DNA of 59,787 nt from Pelistega sp. (GCA_030538255.1 JAUNUI010000021.1:1-59787); one strand, 5' to 3'; numbered from the stretch's first letter, positions 29,366 to 39,180 are shown. A program made the numbers and translations. The notes: generated by a model from the letters alone, not told the origin.

Positions 29366-29544
29366 ACTTAATAGCTTTTAATAATCTTCCCATAGAAATA
29401 ATAGCCTTTAAATATTAAAAAGACCCTACAAAGTTTAGGTTTTTAAGCGTTTTTTACTTGTTGCTGCATAAATACCACATTACCCACTCACTCTTATGAC
29501 CTTATATTGACCCTAAGAGAGTAAAAAACTAGAATGGCAAACAT

Positions 29545-29715
29545 CATTGGGGAGTAGCCGCTCTTACGAGGTTTACGTCAACATACTTGGCCCTTCTTGG
29601 CTATGGCGTAAGCGATTGTTTAGACAATTTGGCAAGACCTTTGGTTATGACGCGAGCTCTGAAGCCGGAAGCTGCGTGATGATCAATTGTGTCTTATGTA
29701 TTCCGGCTATGGTAA
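29545..29715 (+). ncRNA. yybP-ykoY manganese riboswitch
   Basis: The leader of the GDT1-family gene contains the hallmark TTGGGGAGTAGCCG (29547-29560) and ACGTCAACATACTTGG with paired arms, both characteristic of the yybP-ykoY element, which binds Mn(II). Near the 3' end AGCCGGAA (29663-29670) can pair with TTCCGGCT (29701-29708), about 13 bases before the start codon, and could form the switching hairpin that occludes translation. The identification is from memory of the motif. Confidence 0.88.
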
Positions 29716-29720
29716 TTTCA

Positions 29721-30293
29721 ATGAACGCATTATTAGTTTCTACTGGCGTAGTCGCCCTCGCTGAGATGGGTGATAAAACCCAACTCCTCGCCTTCCTTCT
29801 CGCTGCACGCTTTAAAAAACCCGTCCCTATTATTCTTGGTATCTTAATTGCTACTCTGCTTAATCATGGCTTGGCTGGTGCCTTAGGCTCCTGGATTACA
29901 CAAAACATTAGCGCAGAAACCTTGCGTTGGATTCTTGGTATTTCCTTTATTGCCATGGCCATCTGGACTTTAATTCCTGACAAGATCGAAGAAGATGATG
30001 CCAAGCTGATTCAGAAATTTGGGGTTTTCGGCGCCACCTTGGTTACCTTCTTTATCGCTGAGATGGGCGATAAAACTCAGATTGCCACGATTGCGATGGC
30101 TGCCCGCTTTGATGATATGTTATTGGTGGTGATTGGCACGACACTCGGTATGATGATTGCTAATGTACCCGCCGTCTATCTGGGTGAGAAATTTGCTAGT
30201 CGCATTCCTATGCGCTTGGTACATAGCGTAGCCGCTTTAATCTTCTTTATCTTAGGTATCTTCACTTTGCTTAAGGCCGATCAGTGGTTCTAA
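29721..30293 (+). CDS. TMEM165/GDT1 (UPF0016) family manganese exporter
   Basis: An inner-membrane cation transporter of 190 residues with six predicted segments. It carries the family motif twice: ALAEMGDKTQLLAF near the start and FIAEMGDKTQIATI in the second half. Proteobacterial members export Mn(II) (MntX-type). The frame extends upstream to 29547, but that region is the manganese riboswitch; translating it gives an unlikely N-terminus, so the ATG at 29721 (MNALLVSTGVVAL) is the start. Riboswitch plus exporter means induction by excess manganese. Confidence 0.88.
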   Translation: MNALLVSTGVVALAEMGDKTQLLAFLLAARFKKPVPIILGILIATLLNHGLAGALGSWITQNISAETLRWILGISFIAMAIWTLIPDKIEEDDAKLIQKFGVFGATLVTFFIAEMGDKTQIATIAMAARFDDMLLVVIGTTLGMMIANVPAVYLGEKFASRIPMRLVHSVAALIFFILGIFTLLKADQWF

Positions 30294-30512
30294 GAAAAAC
30301 TGCCTAAGCAGATAATTTATTCTGAATCAAAGATTTTTCTTCCATTGCATAATATACTTGTAAAGTAGGCAGTGTAGAATACTCGAATAAAGACATATAA
30401 TGACTTAAACTCATTAGACTTTCGCTATTTTTATGTGGCGCTTAAGCGAGCACCACAATAGCAAACATTTAGCCCACTCAGGGCTTATCCAGTTCATAAG
30501 GAGAACTAAATT

Positions 30513-31607
30513 ATGGCAATGATGAAAGCAGCAGTTTTTATTGAACCAGGTCGTATTGAACTTGTTGATAAGAAAATCCCTGATGTTGGTCCTGATGATG
30601 TTTTAATGCGCATCACCACCACAACCATTTGTGGTACTGACGTGCATATCCTTAAGGGTGAATACCCAGTTGCTAAGAACCTAACTGTGGGTCATGAGCC
30701 TGTTGGTGTCATTGAAAAAATCGGTAGCAACGTGAAGGGCTACCACGAAGGTCAACGAGTTATCGCTGGTGCCATTTGCCCAAGCTTTAAATCTTACCCT
30801 TGCCAAGATGGTGTGCCTTCTCAAGACGGCTCATACTTACGTGCTGATGGCACTTGTGCGTGCCATGGCTATAAAGCCACAGCTGGCTGGCGCTTTGGCA
30901 ACGTGATTGACGGCACACAAGCTGAATTCGTGCTTGTTCCTGATGCCGAAGCTAACCTACAACCCATCCCTGATGGCCTAACTGACGAGCAAGTATTAAT
31001 GTGTCCAGACATTATGTCTACTGGCTTTAAAGGTGCTGAGAACGCCAATATCCGTATTGGTGATACGGTTGTAGTTTTCGCCCAAGGCCCTATCGGTCTA
31101 TGTGCGACAGCAGGTGCCCGTCTATTAGGTGCAACGACCATTATCGCTGTTGATGGTAATGATGACCGTCTAGCAATTGCCCGCAAAATGGGTGCTGACA
31201 TTACCCTTAACTTCCGCAATGTAGACGTGGTTGATGAGGTATTGAAATTAACGCGTGGCCGTGGTGCTGACTCTTCAATTGAGTGCTTAGGCTTGCAATC
31301 TACTTTTGAACAATCACTGCGCGTACTCAAACCAGGTGGCACACTATCAAGTCTTGGTGTGTATTCTGAAGACTTAGTCATTCCAGTAAGCGCTTTTGCT
31401 GCTGGTTTGGGCGATCATAAAATCAACACAGCACTTTGCCCTGGCGGTAAAGAGCGTATGCGTCGCTTAATGAGCGTGATTGAATCAAACCGCCTAGACT
31501 TAGGTTGCTTAGTGACTCATGAGCGTAAACTTGACGACATCGTAGAAGCTTACGATATGTTCGCCAACCAACGTGATGGCGTATTGAAAATTGCAATTAA
31601 ACCTTAA
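30513..31607 (+). CDS. zinc-dependent alcohol dehydrogenase
   Basis: A medium-chain dehydrogenase of 364 residues, presumably tetrameric and NAD(P)-dependent. The catalytic zinc site appears in TICGTDVHILKGEYP (Cys) and VGHEPVGVIEKIG (His, Glu). The Rossmann motif is VVVFAQGPIGLCATAGARLLGA. The region normally holding the four-cysteine structural zinc is replaced by CPSFKSYPCQDG...CACHGYKATAGWRFGN, a form seen in the secondary-alcohol and isopropanol dehydrogenase branch. GGAG precedes the ATG. The gene is alone, with a strong terminator; the substrate is not determined. Confidence 0.85.
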   Translation: MAMMKAAVFIEPGRIELVDKKIPDVGPDDVLMRITTTTICGTDVHILKGEYPVAKNLTVGHEPVGVIEKIGSNVKGYHEGQRVIAGAICPSFKSYPCQDGVPSQDGSYLRADGTCACHGYKATAGWRFGNVIDGTQAEFVLVPDAEANLQPIPDGLTDEQVLMCPDIMSTGFKGAENANIRIGDTVVVFAQGPIGLCATAGARLLGATTIIAVDGNDDRLAIARKMGADITLNFRNVDVVDEVLKLTRGRGADSSIECLGLQSTFEQSLRVLKPGGTLSSLGVYSEDLVIPVSAFAAGLGDHKINTALCPGGKERMRRLMSVIESNRLDLGCLVTHERKLDDIVEAYDMFANQRDGVLKIAIKP

Positions 31608-31658
31608 TCACCCCTGATTAAACCCTAATAGCCATTAAAAAACAACTGCGCTATGATT

Positions 31659-31697
31659 AAAGTACCTGAGATTTGAATATTTCAGGTACTTTTTTTA
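31659..31697 (+). terminator. rho-independent terminator of the alcohol dehydrogenase gene
   Basis: AAAGTACCTGA pairs with TTCAGGTACTT around a nine-base loop, followed by a seven-base T-run. Confidence 0.92.
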
Positions 31698-31754
31698 TTT
31701 GCTCAAGGCATTGATAAGTATGAAGGCTAAAGGCATTAAATCGATAGCCAGGAT

Positions 31755-31866
31755 ATTAGCCAATAACTTTTTATCAGTTCAAGGACTTATGGAGTCCTTG
31801 TACGATATTCGAATCAGATAGATAAAAGACATTAGCCGATAATTTTTTATCTGCTCAAGGACTCAA
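31755..31866. repeat. 76-bp-period direct repeat with hairpin
   Basis: ATTAGCCxATAA followed by TTTTTATC and TCAAGGACT occurs at 31755-31790 and 31831-31866. Between them CAAGGACT and AGTCCTTG (31780-31800) form a perfect eight-base inverted repeat. The second copy ends just before the start of the tail-anchored protein gene. Confidence 0.65.
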
Positions 31867-31879
31867 GGACGGATCTTCT

Positions 31880-32716
31880 ATGCATGCTTTATTCTTAGAT
31901 AATTGCTTGTCACCCGATCTCAACATTCCCTCTCTAGGGCAGCAAGACGCGCAGGTATTTCTCCGCTTACATAGCGCCTACTGGCCACCCATCTTTTGGT
32001 GGGCCTTATTTACACGCCAGAATCTGGTCGAAATGCGTGATGCTGACGATACCCCCCATCACTTTCTGCTGGCCACTAAGGCAGATGTTTTAAATACTTG
32101 GTTCACCCGTCAAGAAGCACTCAAAGCTCTGATCTCTGAAGCAGATCATATTGTTATTCATGACTTTACCCGCTTTCTTCAGGAAGCTATGGGTGCTGGC
32201 TACTTTAGACTGTATATTAGCCCTCTCGACGATAGTCAAAGCTATACCTTGCAAGACTGGAGCAGTATTATCAATGAGCGCGATGGCCAATGGTTACGCC
32301 TTGAACAAGCGAAGAACCCTGAGGTTATTGAAGAGTTTGATAGTTTGTATATGGACTGGGAACAAATTAAAGAAGACTATGCGAGCCATAAGCGCACAAA
32401 CCCCTATATTCTACTGGGTGGTGAACTCAAGGGCCGATGGCCTACACCCAAACAAGCGGATTATGGCCTGGATACACATGAGAAACGCTTAAGGCTGAGT
32501 GCTAGCGATTCTCAGCAACAAGGCCAAGCGAATGCTGGCGCACCAGGTGGTGTCTCTCTAGAAAGTCATGAGATTAAGCAAGCCGAAGCGCCCCAGAAAT
32601 TCGTCTCCAACATTACCCCAACGCAAAAAGCCTCGCAAAATCGCACGCCGAAGCTGAGCTTGATACTAGTGATTATTGCTGCTATTTTGTTAAGCTATAC
32701 GTATTTTAAGTCTTAA
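31880..32716 (+). CDS. tail-anchored protein of unknown function
   Basis: A 278-residue protein I do not recognise. The N-terminal 170 residues look globular and rich in aromatic residues (HSAYWPPIFWWALFT, TLQDWSSIINERDGQWLRL). Residues about 195-258 are a Gln/Ala/Ser-rich, likely disordered linker. The last 20 residues are a single membrane segment (LSLILVIIAAILLSYTYF) followed by KS, so the body probably faces the cytoplasm. The region before the gene contains direct repeats. It converges on sua5 with a 16-bp gap. No function is proposed. Confidence 0.7.
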   Translation: MHALFLDNCLSPDLNIPSLGQQDAQVFLRLHSAYWPPIFWWALFTRQNLVEMRDADDTPHHFLLATKADVLNTWFTRQEALKALISEADHIVIHDFTRFLQEAMGAGYFRLYISPLDDSQSYTLQDWSSIINERDGQWLRLEQAKNPEVIEEFDSLYMDWEQIKEDYASHKRTNPYILLGGELKGRWPTPKQADYGLDTHEKRLRLSASDSQQQGQANAGAPGGVSLESHEIKQAEAPQKFVSNITPTQKASQNRTPKLSLILVIIAAILLSYTYFKS

Positions 32717-32732
32717 TTGTATGGGTTCTACT

Positions 32733-33884
32733 TTACGCTTCAAAAGCTGCCGCGGCTCTTTGTAAGCGATCGTTAAGTGCTTCCCAACGGCTGTCTTGAG
32801 GGAGTGTTTGCACGCAGATACGGTTGTAAGCTAAGGTATCTAAGCGATGCAATAAAGCATAAAGCTCATGCGCATACTCGGCAGGCTGATCAGAAACTTG
32901 ATACCAATCGAGTTTGGTGTCTGCGCTTGAGGTATTGTTTTCGTCCGCACTTGTCCTTGCTGCTTTGTTCACGTCGGCACTTGCGTTTGCACCTGCTACT
33001 CTGTTTGTATCAGCGCTTGTGCTAGTCGCTATCTTTACGTACGCGGTGCCAGCAGGCGCTTGAAAGACTAACATGGCCCATTTTTCACCCTCAGGTACTA
33101 AGGCCTCAATATCTTGCTCTAACTGCTCTGCCTGAATTAACTGCAAAGTCGTATTCGGTGCGTAATGCGCTTTAAGAGAGCCTGATACACGAGGAGCTGC
33201 TTGGTCAGGACGCGCTGGCATATAGCCAATCACCTCAGCAATTTGTTCGGGTAGAATATGGCCTGGCCTCAAGAGCACGGCGCCAATCCCTTCTGCCACA
33301 CGCGATACGTCAATAATCGTTGATTCAATACCCACTTCAGAAGCACCGCCTTCAAGCACTAACATACCTTGGGCGATTTCCTTAGGAAACTCACTACGCA
33401 CATGAGTAGCTAAGGTCGGCGATACATGGCCGAATTTATTGGCCGATGGTGCAGCAACCCCGCCTTGGCCTGAAGGCTTTAAGGCAGCAAAGCGACTCAA
33501 CAAAGCTTGAGCAACAGGATGTGAAGGACAGCGAATACCAATACTGGTTTGACCACCACTGACCGCATCAGGAATATGCTTAGCGCGCGGTAAAATTAAA
33601 GTCAGTGGGCCTGGCCAGAATGCTTGCATAAGCTTCTCAGCTTCTTCAGGAACATAAGCCGCCCAATACTGTATATCCGCATCAGGTGCGATATGCACAA
33701 TAACCGGATGATTTTGAGGGCGCCCCTTGGCTTGATAGATTTGCGCTACGGCTTGTGGATTCTCAGCATCGGCACCCAAACCATAAACCGTCTCAGTCGG
33801 AAACGCCACCAACTCACCCTGGGCTAAACGCTCAGCAGCGACTTGGATCTCTTGTTTAACAATTGGCGTTAATTCTATATTCAT
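32733..33884 (-). CDS. tsaC: L-threonylcarbamoyladenylate synthase Sua5/TsaC
   Basis: Makes threonylcarbamoyl-AMP from threonine, bicarbonate and ATP, the first step of tRNA t6A37 formation. The YrdC domain is clear: GELVAFPTETVYGLGADA, IYQAKGRPQNHPVIVH, WPGPLTLIL and GGQTSIGIRCPSHP, then VAAPSANKFGHVSPT. The C-terminal Sua5 domain follows (APRVSGSLKAHYAPNT). The protein has 383 residues; about 39 of them (286-324) are a Ser/Ala/Asp/Thr/Asn-rich insertion with SAD-x-N repeats, in the C-terminal domain and away from the active site. It is the last gene of the fba-purC-purE-purK run. Confidence 0.93.
   Translation of the reverse strand: MNIELTPIVKQEIQVAAERLAQGELVAFPTETVYGLGADAENPQAVAQIYQAKGRPQNHPVIVHIAPDADIQYWAAYVPEEAEKLMQAFWPGPLTLILPRAKHIPDAVSGGQTSIGIRCPSHPVAQALLSRFAALKPSGQGGVAAPSANKFGHVSPTLATHVRSEFPKEIAQGMLVLEGGASEVGIESTIIDVSRVAEGIGAVLLRPGHILPEQIAEVIGYMPARPDQAAPRVSGSLKAHYAPNTTLQLIQAEQLEQDIEALVPEGEKWAMLVFQAPAGTAYVKIATSTSADTNRVAGANASADVNKAARTSADENNTSSADTKLDWYQVSDQPAEYAHELYALLHRLDTLAYNRICVQTLPQDSRWEALNDRLQRAAAAFEA
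32920..33035. repeat. low-complexity insertion inside sua5
   Basis: This segment encodes residues about 286-324 of Sua5. Its CTTGxGxTT-like units on the plus strand (TGCTTGAGG, CACTTGTCC, CACTTGCG, GCGCTTGTG) are degenerate, in-frame and spaced by multiples of three. Confidence 0.55.
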
Positions 33885-34020
33885 GGTTATTTAGGCTGAC
33901 TTAATGAGCTTAATTACATTTATGCAAGCGTAGTATTTGGCAAAAACTGGAGCGCCTCAGTATTTGAAGCTTGCACTTCCTTGCTACGGTCACCAGCACT
34001 CTGCTCTGGCTCTAGCAGGA

Positions 34021-34141
34021 TCTATACCTTAGCCCCTATACTTTGGATCCTATACTTCAAACTCTATACTTCAAACTCTATAATTTAGACTCTATACTTT
34101 AGATTTGGGCAGTCAATATCGTCTTAGATTTGTGCGTTCAA
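34021..34141. repeat. 14-bp tandem repeats at the purK 3' end
   Basis: Five to six copies of CTATACTTxxAxxCT follow each other between 34021 and 34107, including two adjacent exact copies of CTATACTTCAAACT. Next to them TTAGATTTGGGCAGTCAA (34099) resembles the purK end TTAGATTTGTGCGTTCAA (34124), which contains the purK stop; the offset is 25 bp. Confidence 0.7.
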
Positions 34142-35320
34142 GTGCAGAATTTCGCTCACTTGACGCGCTGAGTGTAGCAATTGCTGGGCATCAGGATGAA
34201 CAATATTCACATGCCCCATCTTGCGGCCTATACGGGCCTCTTCCTTACCATAGAGGTGTAAGCTCACACCTGGAATCGCTAAAACTTGATCCCAAGCAGG
34301 CTCTTGCGCTACATCTTCTTGCTCAGAACTCGCATACCAGCTATCGCCCAAGATATTTAACATAATCGTTGGTGCTAATAAACGGGTATCGGCCAAAGGC
34401 ATACCTGCCAAAACACGCACTTGCTGTTCAAACTGACTACTGACACAGGCGTTCATGGTGTAGTGACCGCTATTATGCGGACGTGGTGCAATCTCATTCG
34501 CCACCAGACTATCATCCTCAAGTATAAAGAACTCAACACACATAACACCCACGTAATTTAAGCCATTGGCTAAGGTCACTGCGGCTTGACGTGCTGCTGC
34601 CTCGATCGATTCACTGACTTGACCAGGAATCACCACTGAGCTCGACAAGATACCATTAATATGAGTATTGATACCTACGGGATAAGTCACGGTCTGGCCA
34701 TCAAAGCCACGTGCCATCACCACAGAAACCTCCTGCTTCAGAGGCAGCATCGCCTCAAGCACACAAGGGACTTCTCCAAATTCACGGAACGCCGTTAAAG
34801 CCTGCTCACGGTTCGCCACACGAGCTTGGCCTTTGCCATCATAGCCGAGACGAGCGGCTTTCAAGATGCCAGGGAATAGAGTCGAATCGGCCTGCTCCAA
34901 ATCAGCAAGCTCACGTACCTCAGCATAGGGTGCAAGTGCAATTCCTTGTGAGGCGATAAAAGCTTTCTCGGCAATACGGTCTTGCACTACAGCCACGGCG
35001 GGTGCAGCTGGACTGACGCGCGCATTGAAAGATAAGTGCTTTAAACTTGCCGCAGGTACATTCTCAAATTCGGTGGTGACTACCTGAGTGAAGTTAAGCA
35101 TGGTATCTAAGCCTTGCTGATCATCATAAGCGGCAATCACCTCTTGCTCAGCCACACTGCCTGCAGGACTCTTGGCCTGAGGCTCTAACACCACGACCTT
35201 ATAGCCCATGGCTTGGGCCGTGTGACAGAACATACGACCAAGTTGGCCACCCCCTAACATACCGAGGAAATCACCAGGCTGAACAACCGCATCACGCGAG
35301 ATAAGGCTTTTTTCTTTCAT
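34124..35320 (-). CDS. purK: 5-(carboxyamino)imidazole ribonucleotide synthase PurK
   Basis: ATP-grasp enzyme that carboxylates aminoimidazole ribonucleotide to N5-CAIR in purine synthesis, at 398 residues. Visible marks are GDFLGMLGGGQLGRMFCHTAQAMG at the N-terminus, TTEFENVPAASL, KAARLGYDGKGQARV and EIAPRPHNSGHYTMNA. It follows purE (product acts on PurK output) with about 96 bases between, in the order purC-purE-purK. The start is the ATG at 35320; MKEKSLISRDAVVQP is a short extension ahead of the first strand, normal in this lineage. Confidence 0.95.
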   Translation of the reverse strand: MKEKSLISRDAVVQPGDFLGMLGGGQLGRMFCHTAQAMGYKVVVLEPQAKSPAGSVAEQEVIAAYDDQQGLDTMLNFTQVVTTEFENVPAASLKHLSFNARVSPAAPAVAVVQDRIAEKAFIASQGIALAPYAEVRELADLEQADSTLFPGILKAARLGYDGKGQARVANREQALTAFREFGEVPCVLEAMLPLKQEVSVVMARGFDGQTVTYPVGINTHINGILSSSVVIPGQVSESIEAAARQAAVTLANGLNYVGVMCVEFFILEDDSLVANEIAPRPHNSGHYTMNACVSSQFEQQVRVLAGMPLADTRLLAPTIMLNILGDSWYASSEQEDVAQEPAWDQVLAIPGVSLHLYGKEEARIGRKMGHVNIVHPDAQQLLHSARQVSEILHLNAQI

Positions 35321-35416
35321 TACATTCTATTCATCAAGGATGAGCCAGCTAAAGGAATAAGTGGCTTCTTTCTATTCACTAAAGAGCGACAAGCTTAAGG
35401 CTGAAGCCGCATCTTT

Positions 35417-35920
35417 TTACTTATCAATCGCCGGCAAGCTCATGGCGCGAGCGGCTTCAGTTTGTTTGCTACGAAACGCAATTAGCTTCTCACGTAAAGC
35501 GGGATCAGTCATGGCTAAAGTGGCAATAGCATGCAAAGCGGCATTCGCAGCACCCGCTTCACCAATGGCAAAAGTGGCCACAGGAACGCCCTTAGGCATC
35601 TGAACAATCGACAAGAGCGAATCTTCACCACGTAGATAACGCGATGGTACGGGGACACCAAAGACGGGAACTTCGGTTAAGGCCGCCATCATGCCTGGTA
35701 GATGCGCAGCACCACCAGCACCCGCAATAATCGCACGAATTCCTTGCTCGTATGCTTGAGCACCATATTCCACCATATCATGGGGCATACGGTGCGCTGA
35801 AATAACTTGTGCCTGATAAGGAACACCAAAGTCTTCTAACATACGTACGGCGTTCTGCATGACCTCCCAATCACTGGAAGATCCCATAATCACACCTACT
35901 TTAGCGACAGTCATAAACAA
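35417..35920 (-). CDS. purE: 5-(carboxyamino)imidazole ribonucleotide mutase PurE
   Basis: Class I PurE, 167 residues, moves the carboxyl group of N5-CAIR to give CAIR. The signature [17 protein letters not shown] near the N-terminus, [11 protein letters not shown] and [19 protein letters not shown] are all present. AGGAG precedes the ATG (complement of CTCCT at 35923-35932). The stretch after its stop looks like a degenerate copy of the gene end. Confidence 0.96.
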   Translation of the reverse strand: MFMTVAKVGVIMGSSSDWEVMQNAVRMLEDFGVPYQAQVISAHRMPHDMVEYGAQAYEQGIRAIIAGAGGAAHLPGMMAALTEVPVFGVPVPSRYLRGEDSLLSIVQMPKGVPVATFAIGEAGAANAALHAIATLAMTDPALREKLIAFRSKQTEAARAMSLPAIDK

Positions 35921-36009
35921 CTCCTTCTGTGCGCAAATGGTTTATTTGATAATAATGATTTAACTAAAATCACCACGCATTCTTAAGTACATAAACCTAA
36001 GCACATAAA

Positions 36010-36900
36010 TTAAGCACGCAAGCGATCTAAGGCTTCACGATACTTAGCCGCTGTTTTCTCAAGAATATCCGCTGGAGGACGTGGAGCAGGTGGGGTTTTG
36101 TCCCAAATCTGCGCCTCTAACCAGTCACGAATAAATTGCTTATCAAATGACGGCGGGCTGATGCCCTCTTGGTAACTATCGGCTGGCCAGAAACGTGAAG
36201 AGTCAGGTGTTAAGACTTCATCCATCAGATGTAATACACCATTATCATCCAAACCAAATTCGAATTTCGTGTCGGCAATAATAATACCTTTAGTTGCGGC
36301 ATAATCCGCGGCTTCACGATATAAGCGCAAAGTCACATCACGAATTTGTTCGGCTAACTCTTGCCCTACCGCATTCACCACATGCTCAAAATCCACGTTC
36401 TCATCATGCGCGCCCAATTCTGCCTTAGCGGCAGGTGTGAAAATCGGCTCAGGCAACTTACTCGCTTGCTGTAAACCAGCAGGCAATTGCACACCGCAGA
36501 CAGAACCTGTAGCTTGATAATCTTTCCAACCAGAACCAATAATATAGCCACGCGCAACCGCTTCAACCATCACGGGTTTAAGACGCTTCACCACCATAGA
36601 GCGACCCTTGACTTGCTCAACCTCATCAGCAGCAACGACATCTTCAGGACGCACATCAGTTTCGTGGTTTGGAATAATATGCGCTAATTTCTTCAACCAG
36701 AATTCTGTGAGTTCTGTTAAGACTTGCCCCTTACCAGGAATAGGATCATCTAAGATCACGTCAAAAGCAGAGATACGATCACTCGCCACAATCAATAATT
36801 TATCATGACCTACAGCGTACATATCACGTACTTTGCCACGCGCAATTAAAGGTAATGATTTGAGATTGGATTGATGCAATGGATTCACGTCAGGCCTCAT
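36010..36900 (-). CDS. purC: SAICAR synthase PurC
   Basis: Condenses CAIR with aspartate to give SAICAR in purine synthesis. The 296-residue protein is of the long bacterial/yeast-like form. Conserved segments include [48 protein letters not shown] and [18 protein letters not shown]. It lies between fba (upstream, with a terminator in the gap) and purE. Short TAAGxACATAAA-like repeats run across its stop region (35984-36023). Confidence 0.96.
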   Translation of the reverse strand: MRPDVNPLHQSNLKSLPLIARGKVRDMYAVGHDKLLIVASDRISAFDVILDDPIPGKGQVLTELTEFWLKKLAHIIPNHETDVRPEDVVAADEVEQVKGRSMVVKRLKPVMVEAVARGYIIGSGWKDYQATGSVCGVQLPAGLQQASKLPEPIFTPAAKAELGAHDENVDFEHVVNAVGQELAEQIRDVTLRLYREAADYAATKGIIIADTKFEFGLDDNGVLHLMDEVLTPDSSRFWPADSYQEGISPPSFDKQFIRDWLEAQIWDKTPPAPRPPADILEKTAAKYREALDRLRA

Positions 36901-36940
36901 GGGTGTACAAAAAAGATAGTGTGTATTTTACTATTAATAA

Positions 36941-36976
36941 AACAAAATCCCGCCCACAAGCTAAGTTGGGGCGGGA
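36941..36976 (-). terminator. rho-independent terminator of fba
   Basis: On the minus strand TCCCGCCC (36969-36976) pairs with GGGCGGGA (36948-36955) over a 13-base loop, followed by TTTTGTTTTATT. It lies between fba and purC, about 20 bases after the fba stop, so purC likely has its own promoter or depends on read-through. Confidence 0.88.
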
Positions 36977-36997
36977 AATTTATTCAGTCACAAGCGA

Positions 36998-38068
36998 TTA
37001 TTTCACTTGTTGTGCTAGCTTACCTGCAGCATAGGCAGCCGCCATATCGTGCAAAGAAATTGGCTTAATCTTGCTCGCATTGCCAGAAGTGCCGAATGCA
37101 TTGTAGCGAGCGATACAAATTTGCTTAGCCGCTTCACGTGCTGGTTTATTGTATTCACGTGGGTCAAATTTCGAAGGATTCTCATGCAAGAAACGACGAA
37201 TTGCACCCGTCATTGCCAAGCGAATATCCGTGTCGATGTTCACTTTACGTACACCATACTTGATGGCTTCTTGAATTTCTTCAACAGGCACACCATAAGT
37301 TTCTTTCATATCACCGCCGAACTCACGGATTTCCGCCAACAGCTCTTGAGGTACGCTAGAACTACCGTGCATGACCAAGTGCGTATTCGGTAAGCGCTCA
37401 TGAATTTCTTTGATGCGTTGAATCGAAAGAATGTCACCTGTAGGTTTACGCGTGAACTTATAAGCACCATGGCTAGTACCAATTGCAATCGCTAAGGCAT
37501 CAAGCTGTGTACGCTTCACAAAGTCAGCGGCTTGCTCTGGATCAGTTAATAACTGTTCCATGGTTAATTTACCTTCGGCACCGTGACCGTCTTCTTTATC
37601 ACCTTGCATTGTCTCTAAAGAACCTAGGCAACCAAGCTCACCTTCAACGGTGACACCAAGCTTATGCGCCATATCAACCACTTGCTTAGTGACGTCAACG
37701 TTATACTCATAATCAGCAATGGTCTTACCGTCACTCATTAATGAGCCGTCCATCATGACACTTGAGAAACCTAAATCAATCGCGCCCTTACAAATCTCTG
37801 GAGATTGACCATGGTCTTGGTGCATCACCACTGGGATTTCAGGGTAAGACTCTACCGCGGCTTGAATTAAATACTTCAAAAAGCCTTCGCCTGCATATTT
37901 GCGAGCGCCCGCAGAAGCTTGCATGATCACTGGGCTATTGGTTTCCTTAGCCGCTTCCATAATCGCTTGAACTTGCTCTAAGTTATTCACGTTAAAAGCA
38001 GGGATACCATAACCATGTTCAGCTGCATGGTCTAATAATTGGCGCATTGACACTAATGCCATGTTCAA
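36998..38068 (-). CDS. fba: class II fructose-bisphosphate aldolase
   Basis: Zinc-dependent aldolase of glycolysis and gluconeogenesis, 356 residues, of the Calvin-cycle-like subtype (CbbA/FbaA). Zinc and substrate motifs are [49 protein letters not shown] and [12 protein letters not shown]; the C-terminal part has [15 protein letters not shown]. The gene has its own terminator, and purC, purE, purK and sua5 follow downstream on the same strand. Confidence 0.96.
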   Translation of the reverse strand: MNMALVSMRQLLDHAAEHGYGIPAFNVNNLEQVQAIMEAAKETNSPVIMQASAGARKYAGEGFLKYLIQAAVESYPEIPVVMHQDHGQSPEICKGAIDLGFSSVMMDGSLMSDGKTIADYEYNVDVTKQVVDMAHKLGVTVEGELGCLGSLETMQGDKEDGHGAEGKLTMEQLLTDPEQAADFVKRTQLDALAIAIGTSHGAYKFTRKPTGDILSIQRIKEIHERLPNTHLVMHGSSSVPQELLAEIREFGGDMKETYGVPVEEIQEAIKYGVRKVNIDTDIRLAMTGAIRRFLHENPSKFDPREYNKPAREAAKQICIARYNAFGTSGNASKIKPISLHDMAAAYAAGKLAQQVK

Positions 38069-38367
38069 TTCTCCTAAACAAATTATCTATAATCTAGTAA
38101 TCCCAGTATTTTACGTTTTATTACCATAAATAGGGGGAGTTTGCCACTTTAGACACGTAAAAGTTCAGCTCTGAAAAAGCGACCTCGCATAAAAATGATC
38201 GCGTATAAAAAGTGACCGCGCATAACAAAGCCTTAAGCTTCCTGGCTCAAGTGACCATGCCTCCTTTACGGGCTCAGCGCGTCACTCTAACTGGATAAGC
38301 GAAAAATACACTAGCCACCACAAATAAGAATGACGTAGAATGCCGCGCATTTAAGGCAAGCGACAGT
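38069..38367. other. intergenic region with degenerate repeats
   Basis: About 300 bases between fba and the nitrilase-family gene. Between about 38176 and 38227, three degenerate copies of a 17-bp unit follow one another (AGCGACCTCGCATAAAAA, TGATCGCGTATAAAAA, GTGACCGCGCATAAC). No gene or RNA is seen. The fba promoter should lie near 38080-38140, an AT-rich stretch. Confidence 0.55.
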
Positions 38368-38383
38368 TTAAGGTAAGCGACGA
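38351..38383. repeat. 17-bp repeat of the nitrilase gene end
   Basis: TTAAGGCAAGCGACAG at 38351 and TTAAGGTAAGCGACGA at 38368 are tandem; the second copy is the end of the amidase gene with its stop codon. Confidence 0.75.
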
Positions 38384-39180
38384 TTAGCCAAACAAGGTAA
38401 GAGTTCACGTACCTGGGCAATACGCTCTTGACTTAAGTCATGGACACAGACGCCAACTTGCTCACCACACCCTGCTAAGGTAATTCCCATTGGGTCAAGA
38501 ATCATGCTTTGACCTACGCCCTTCGGCGCTGTTTGACCGCTGGCTAGTACATAACTAGTATTCTCAATTGCTCTTGCTCTTAGGAGCACATCCCAATGCA
38601 TCTCTTTATACGGGCCAGGGATCCAATTTGCGCTTACGCTTAAGACATCAGCACCACGGTTGACGAGTTCACGCGCTAACTCTGGGAAGCGCAAGTCATA
38701 ACAATTAATCAAGCCGATGGTAAATCCCTTCAGCTGAATCAACACAAACTCACGTCCATCCTCATACAGTTCAGCAGGTTTCACCTTATCAGATTCTTTA
38801 AATTTAAAGGCATCATAGACATGAATTTTCGAGTAAGCATTCTGCACCTTACCGTCTGCGTTAATAAATAAGAGTTGATTGCTCACTCGCTGCTCATTAG
38901 CATCATCGCCAATGCTGAGCACGCCAACAATAATATTTAAGGAGTTTTGTTGCGCTAAATCACCGATAAACTGAATAAAACCTGGGCTATGCTGTTGTGC
39001 TAACTCACGAAGCACGGGCAATTCGGATGCGAAAGAACACATTGATGCCTCAGGTAAAACCAATAATTCCACACCTTGCGCTAGCGCCTTCTGCACAAGT
39101 TGAAGAATAAACTGCTTATTCTCTTGAATATCATTACTGGCTGGGAATTGTGCCACGCCAACACGTAAATTTTCACTCAT
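38368..39180 (-). CDS. nitrilase-family amidase (carbon-nitrogen hydrolase)
   Basis: A 270-residue member of the nitrilase superfamily. The catalytic Glu-Lys-Cys triad is visible in LVLPEASMCSF (Glu), YSKIHVYDAF (Lys) and GLINCYDLRFPELAREL (Cys). The best fit among known activities is an omega-amidase or deaminated-glutathione amidase (NIT1-like), but this is inference. The end of the gene is tandemly duplicated. It is on the same strand as the pbpC-yfhM pair upstream, with a 210-bp gap. Confidence 0.88.
   Translation of the reverse strand: MSENLRVGVAQFPASNDIQENKQFILQLVQKALAQGVELLVLPEASMCSFASELPVLRELAQQHSPGFIQFIGDLAQQNSLNIIVGVLSIGDDANEQRVSNQLLFINADGKVQNAYSKIHVYDAFKFKESDKVKPAELYEDGREFVLIQLKGFTIGLINCYDLRFPELARELVNRGADVLSVSANWIPGPYKEMHWDVLLRARAIENTSYVLASGQTAPKGVGQSMILDPMGITLAGCGEQVGVCVHDLSQERIAQVRELLPCLANRRLP

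Noticed and set aside
29547-29720. N-terminal extension of the exporter frame (58 residues)
   Set aside because: The bases are a yybP-ykoY riboswitch, and the protein family begins at the ATG at 29721.
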